From: Flavobacteriales bacterium | Lineage (GTDB): Bacteria; Bacteroidota; Bacteroidia; Flavobacteriales_D; Parvicellaceae | Reading direction: 5' to 3' | Length of the DNA stretch: 10,166 nucleotides | Assembly (NCBI GenBank): GCA_026993705.1 | Contig: JALWSJ010000447.1 | Location: forward strand, 1 to 10,166 | Shown: in pieces, positions 7,289 to 10,166 of the stretch | Numbering within the stretch: position 1 is the stretch's first letter | How the letters are laid out: the number at the start of each line of letters is the position of its first letter | Notes under the pieces: model-generated | Told to the model about the DNA's origin: nothing | Databases searched by the model: none | The model's input: the letters and a program-made list of their open reading frames with translations, nothing else | Position numbers and translations under genes: made by a program

Positions 7289-8242
7289 ATGAATTACAGA
7301 ACACATATCATGAGTAACTCTGACTATTACCCCTTTGGGATGGAAATGGTCGGGAGAAGTGGGAACGTTGGGGAGTATAGATACGGATTTCAAGGACAAG
7401 AAAAAGACGGTGAGATAAAGGGGGAAGGAAACAGCATAAACTATAAGTACAGAATGCACGACCCTAGGTTGGGGAGGTTCTTTGCGGTTGACCCGTTATA
7501 TAAAACTTATCCAGAGTTGACACCTTATCAATTTAGCAGTAATAGAGTTATTGATGCAGTAGAACTAGAGGGATTACAAGCCGCAAAAATAAGAGGAAAA
7601 AACTATGTAATTAGAATACCTCTAGTAAAACGTAGTTCTGTTGTAAATGGTATTAGTTTAACAACTGTAGGCAATGGAATTAATAACAATTTACAATCTA
7701 GGCAAGGTTTTTATGGCTCTACAGTACGTAATGCTATTTCTGATTTGAGTTCAGGCTATTATGGGGAGACTAAAACGGTAAGAGATAATAATGGTCTTAA
7801 AATTTCAAACGGAAAACATGTTGAAATGATGTATCAAGTTGTATTTAAAGGTGTGATGACAGGGGATAAAGTTATAATATATATAGATAATACTCCAGTA
7901 GGGACAGTGATAATTACACCAGGTTCTTTACTCAATAATACTCTAAGTATAAATTATGTTATCGAACAGATAGATAATAATTATGGAAAACACAATAATA
8001 CTAAAACAGGAGATTTTATACGAAGTAATGTAGCTCCTGATATTTTACTATCTGATTTATTAGGTGTAAATGGTACTGCTCAAAACGGGAATATATCTTT
8101 TCAGTTAATTAGAGGGCAACAAAATAATAAAAGAATCAGAGGTTCATTAACTTATTTTGAACGAACAAAAGTGGTTGGACGTTACAAAGGAAAGAACAGG
8201 AGAAAAATGAGAATTAAGAGGCATAAAAGAATTAAAGTATGA
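7289..8242 (+). CDS. Orphan Rhs tip: end of the RHS repeat-associated core fused to an unrecognised C-terminal domain
   Basis: A 317-aa product. Residues ~8-96 match the end of the Bacteroidota RHS repeat-associated core: DYYPFGMEM (12-20), YRYGFQGQEKDGE (30-42), NYKYRMHDPRLGRFFAVDP (51-69), YPELTPYQFSSNRVIDAVELEG (74-95, read as two adjoining parts). Full Rhs proteins have long YD-repeat shells before this point; here nothing of the shell remains and no signal peptide is visible. Residues ~97-317 are the variable C-terminal region. It has beta-type stretches (VIIYIDNTPVGTVIIT), many Asn, no toxin motif I recognise, and a very basic tail (GRYKGKNRRKMRIKRHKRIKV split over 297-317). In Rhs systems this region is often a toxin, but that is inference. 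The gene starts one base after the surface-protein stop, in another frame, and its stop overlaps the next gene (ATGA). ATG at 7310 is an alternative start. Codon use turns more AT-rich after ~7577. Confidence 0.85.
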   Translation: MNYRTHIMSNSDYYPFGMEMVGRSGNVGEYRYGFQGQEKDGEIKGEGNSINYKYRMHDPRLGRFFAVDPLYKTYPELTPYQFSSNRVIDAVELEGLQAAKIRGKNYVIRIPLVKRSSVVNGISLTTVGNGINNNLQSRQGFYGSTVRNAISDLSSGYYGETKTVRDNNGLKISNGKHVEMMYQVVFKGVMTGDKVIIYIDNTPVGTVIITPGSLLNNTLSINYVIEQIDNNYGKHNNTKTGDFIRSNVAPDILLSDLLGVNGTAQNGNISFQLIRGQQNNKRIRGSLTYFERTKVVGRYKGKNRRKMRIKRHKRIKV

Positions 8243-9543
8243 TGAATCTTTATTTATTTCCTTTGTTGTTTTTTTTAGTGGGGGGGTATGCCCAATCAAA
8301 TCTAATTATTAATAATTATTGTAATAAAGATTGGAAATACTATAAAGGTTACAAACAAAAAAGAAATAACGAAATTGTAGTTATTTCTAATGATATATCT
8401 TTTTATCTAAATAATCCAATTCGTATTGAGCGAAATCTTTCTAAAAATCTAGAGAAAGATTATTTGTATAAGTTTTCAATAAATATAAAAGTATCTAAAA
8501 CAACAAAAGCTTTAGATGTTTTAGGAGTTTCTTTTATGCAAAAAAAAGGAAAGTTTATTTATGATGAGGGTTCTACTAGTTTTATGGTAAAGAATGAAAA
8601 TATATTATATCCGTATTTGTCTTTTATAGATACTTTATATGCCGACTCAACAAATCATTTATCTTTTTTTGTATTGGCTTCAGGTGAAGAATCTAAAGTG
8701 TGCATAAGAAGAATACCTATTGACTATATAAAAGATAATGACTCTGTTCTTGTTTCCATTAATAATTTATCTTTAGTAAGTCTAGGAAGAGCTGAAAAAT
8801 ATAGAGAGAGGTTAAATGTTATATCTAATGGTGATTTTGAATTTTATTATTCTTGTCCTAGTAACATTGGATATCCTCAGCATTTTATATGGCAGGAAAT
8901 GGCAGGAAAGTACCATCCTTGTGTTGAATCTAGAGATGTAAAAAAACAAAAAACAACAAAAACACTAAATCTAACAAATGATAAAATAGATAATGCTCAA
9001 GTCTATTTAGACTTAGGTACGCCTGATTTAGTGAGTGTTTTTTCAAGAAAAAGTTTAATAAAAACTTCGCCTCCAAGTGGGCGTAATTACGCAAGGCTTG
9101 GAATAGGTTTGAAAGATGCTATTTACCATACTGAATATTTACAAACAAAATTTAAACCTTTAGAAAGAGGAAAAAAATACGTTTTAACATTTATGTATCG
9201 TTTAGCACCTTATTCCAAATTTGATGTAAATCGGCTAGGTGTTAAATTTGGAGAATGCCCTTTTTCTATGGATGAATTAAATGGAGTAATTAAACATAAG
9301 AGATTACAAATTCCAAAAGGAGACTATATGGTAGAATTAGACAGTTCAAAACATTGGAATTCTTGGCAAAAAGCAACCTATAGTTTTGTAGCTACAGGTA
9401 AAGAAAATTATTTAACAATTGGAGCTTTTTATCCCAATAATGAAAAATTTATAGAAATTGAAAGTAGGAAAAACGATACCAATGTTTATGACCATAGAGT
9501 TTGGTATTTTATTGATAATGTTATTTTGGTTGAACAAAAGTAA
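8239..9543 (+). CDS. Exported protein with two carbohydrate-binding-like beta modules, coupled to the Rhs tip gene
   Basis: A 434-aa product. Residues 1-18 form a signal peptide (MMNLYLFPLLFFLVGGYA, cut before Gln19). There is no lipobox Cys and no type IX sorting domain, so the periplasm is the likeliest site. Residues ~195-432 resemble the galactose-binding-like beta module found at the N-terminus of many Bacteroidota OmpA-type proteins: SNGDFEFYYSCP (196-207), PPSGRNYARLGIG (278-290), EYLQTKFKPLERGKKYVLTF (299-318), YLTIGAFY (391-398) and WYFIDNVILVE (422-432). Residues ~21-182 look like a degenerate first copy (RNLSKNLEKDYLYKFSINIK, then VSINNLSLV). The peptidoglycan-binding OmpA domain that usually follows is absent. 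The start ATG overlaps the Rhs-tip stop by 4 bases, which implies translational coupling. In toxin cassettes this position belongs to the immunity gene, so neutralising the Rhs tip is a possible role, but nothing in the sequence proves it. Confidence 0.8.
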   Translation: MMNLYLFPLLFFLVGGYAQSNLIINNYCNKDWKYYKGYKQKRNNEIVVISNDISFYLNNPIRIERNLSKNLEKDYLYKFSINIKVSKTTKALDVLGVSFMQKKGKFIYDEGSTSFMVKNENILYPYLSFIDTLYADSTNHLSFFVLASGEESKVCIRRIPIDYIKDNDSVLVSINNLSLVSLGRAEKYRERLNVISNGDFEFYYSCPSNIGYPQHFIWQEMAGKYHPCVESRDVKKQKTTKTLNLTNDKIDNAQVYLDLGTPDLVSVFSRKSLIKTSPPSGRNYARLGIGLKDAIYHTEYLQTKFKPLERGKKYVLTFMYRLAPYSKFDVNRLGVKFGECPFSMDELNGVIKHKRLQIPKGDYMVELDSSKHWNSWQKATYSFVATGKENYLTIGAFYPNNEKFIEIESRKNDTNVYDHRVWYFIDNVILVEQK

Positions 9544-9648
9544 TGTTTCTCATTTCATTCTATAAAAAAGTTCCGACTTTGGGATTTGTAAAATAGGACT
9601 TAAAATAATATAGCATTGCTGTTCTGCCTCCACTTCTACAATTTCGTA

Positions 9649-9792
9649 AATTCCTGTGCTATCTCCACGCCCAAAATAAAAAAAAGGCGTCCCTTATAAG
9701 GGAACACACTGACACACAAGACAATACGGAGAGCTATGAATAGAAAGTGTATTAACAGGCATTTGCAACTATGATGAATAAATATTTATAAA
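9649..9792. repeat. Direct repeat, copy 1 (~144 bp, 154-bp period)
   Basis: This copy aligns with 9803-9945 with 13 substitutions and one single-base gap by my count, about 90% identity. The stretch from GGCGTCCC to ACAATAC (42 bases) is identical in both copies and contains the perfect 14-bp palindrome TCCCTTATAAGGGA (9690-9703). A small inverted pair, ACGCC (9667-9671) and GGCGT (9686-9690), flanks an A-rich tract just before it. The A-tract is one base longer here than in copy 2. Confidence 0.9.
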
Positions 9793-9802
9793 AAACAAAA
9801 GC

Positions 9803-9945
9803 AATTCCCGTGCTCTCTCCACGCCCAAAATAGAAAAAGGCGTCCCTTATAAGGGAACACACTGACACACAAGACAATACAGGGGGTAGTGAATAGAAGG
9901 AGTATTAACAGGTATTTGCAACTATGATGAATAAATATTTGTAAA
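9803..9945. repeat. Direct repeat, copy 2 (~143 bp)
   Basis: Second copy of the unit at 9649-9792, separated from it by only 10 bases. Its palindrome TCCCTTATAAGGGA is at 9843-9856. Most substitutions cluster just after the conserved core (GGAGAGCTATG in copy 1 against AGGGGGTAGTG here). The 3' end, ATGATGAATAAATATTT, is shared exactly. Confidence 0.9.
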
Positions 9946-10029
9946 GAATTGGTACATTCACACGTCCCCCCCACAGGAAAAGTTGTATTCACTACACTTC
10001 CAGTCGTCCCTCCCTCTCGTTTCGTTCAT

Positions 10030-10103
10030 TGGTAGCTTTTCTTTCTTTTTTTTTCTTTATTTAACGCCTACGGCAGTATGGTAAAAAAAACAAACCGCTA
10101 CCA
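10030..10103. repeat. Inverted repeat near the right edge
   Basis: TGGTAGC (10030-10036) is the exact reverse complement of GCTACCA (10097-10103). Inside these arms a T-rich tract faces an A-rich tract (10083-10090), and between them lies GCCTACGGC. The whole could fold into a long AT-rich hairpin. It may be the edge of a dispersed intergenic repeat or a mobile-element end that continues outside the window. Confidence 0.45.
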
Positions 10104-10166
10104 GTAATTTTTGCTCGCCTGCGTATCGGTCTTATAAAGTAGGTACGTTGTTGGCACAACTTTACA

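Larger units (their letters stand above)
9544..10166. other. Gene-free right end with direct and inverted repeats
   Basis: Between the stop of the 434-aa gene and the window edge I find no credible coding region. The short minus-strand frame at 9786-9992 lies across a repeat and has no protein-like features. No classical hairpin-plus-T-tract terminator follows 9543 directly. The contents are two direct repeats (9649-9792 and 9803-9945), a T-rich tract (10037-10060) and an inverted repeat around 10030-10103. The last bases (TTGGCACAACTTTACA) resemble intergenic repeat DNA I associate with Bacteroidota, but I cannot name the family. Confidence 0.6.

Noticed and set aside
7270..7320. Idea that the Rhs tip is a frameshifted or read-through extension of the surface protein
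   Set aside because: The surface protein ends properly in a complete type IX sorting domain. The tip is in another frame, and that frame has a stop (TAG at 7274-7276) shortly upstream of the ATG.
8239..9543. OmpA-family outer-membrane protein
   Set aside because: The beta modules resemble those in OmpA-like proteins, but the protein ends right after the second module and no OmpA peptidoglycan-binding motif is present.
9649..9945. CRISPR array
   Set aside because: There are only two long, imperfect units of ~143 bp with a 10-base gap. There is no short repeat-spacer pattern and no cas gene.
9786..9992. 68-aa minus-strand open frame
   Set aside because: It runs through the second direct repeat and its flanks. 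There is no family resemblance, and the start lies in unrelated sequence.

Overview
The window looks like chromosomal DNA from a member of the Bacteroidota, most likely Flavobacteriales or a close relative. The basis is a giant exported protein ending in a type B sorting domain of the type IX secretion system (gliding-motility C-terminal family), a TTG-N20-TAnnTTTG promoter, exported proteins whose predicted mature N-terminus is Gln, AT-rich DNA, no clear Shine-Dalgarno sequences, and the Bacteroidota form of the Rhs core. No species can be named from sequence alone.

Left part (1-1872, minus strand): two housekeeping genes joined by a one-base stop/start overlap. A uridine-phosphorylase-like nucleoside phosphorylase comes first. 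It is followed by a periplasmic D-Ala-D-Ala carboxypeptidase/endopeptidase of the DacB (PBP4) family, which runs off the left edge just before its second catalytic motif. A 453-bp divergent intergenic region (1873-2325) holds a hairpin-rich REP-like palindromic element and a textbook Bacteroidota promoter pointing right.

Middle (2326-7287, plus strand): that promoter precedes a small exported protein of unknown function (116 aa) and, 3 bases later, a 1535-aa cell-surface protein. Its layout is signal peptide, propeller-like N-terminal region, PKD domain, six Ig-like modules each with a Cys pair, about 515 residues of Asp-rich calcium-binding (thrombospondin type 3-like) repeats in two 256-residue copies, and a type IX sorting domain. 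Parts of the two copies are identical in protein and differ only at synonymous positions.

Right part (7289-9543, plus strand): one base after the surface-protein stop lies an orphan Rhs tip. This is only the last ~85 residues of the Rhs core, fused to an unrecognised ~220-residue C-terminal domain. It overlaps by 4 bases (ATGA) an exported 434-aa protein with two carbohydrate-binding-like beta modules. The layout resembles a polymorphic-toxin tip plus partner gene, placed directly behind a surface protein. Toxin and immunity roles are inference only.

The last 620 bases contain no credible gene. They hold two ~143-bp direct repeats (about 90% identical) with a 14-bp perfect palindrome in each, and an inverted repeat near the right edge.
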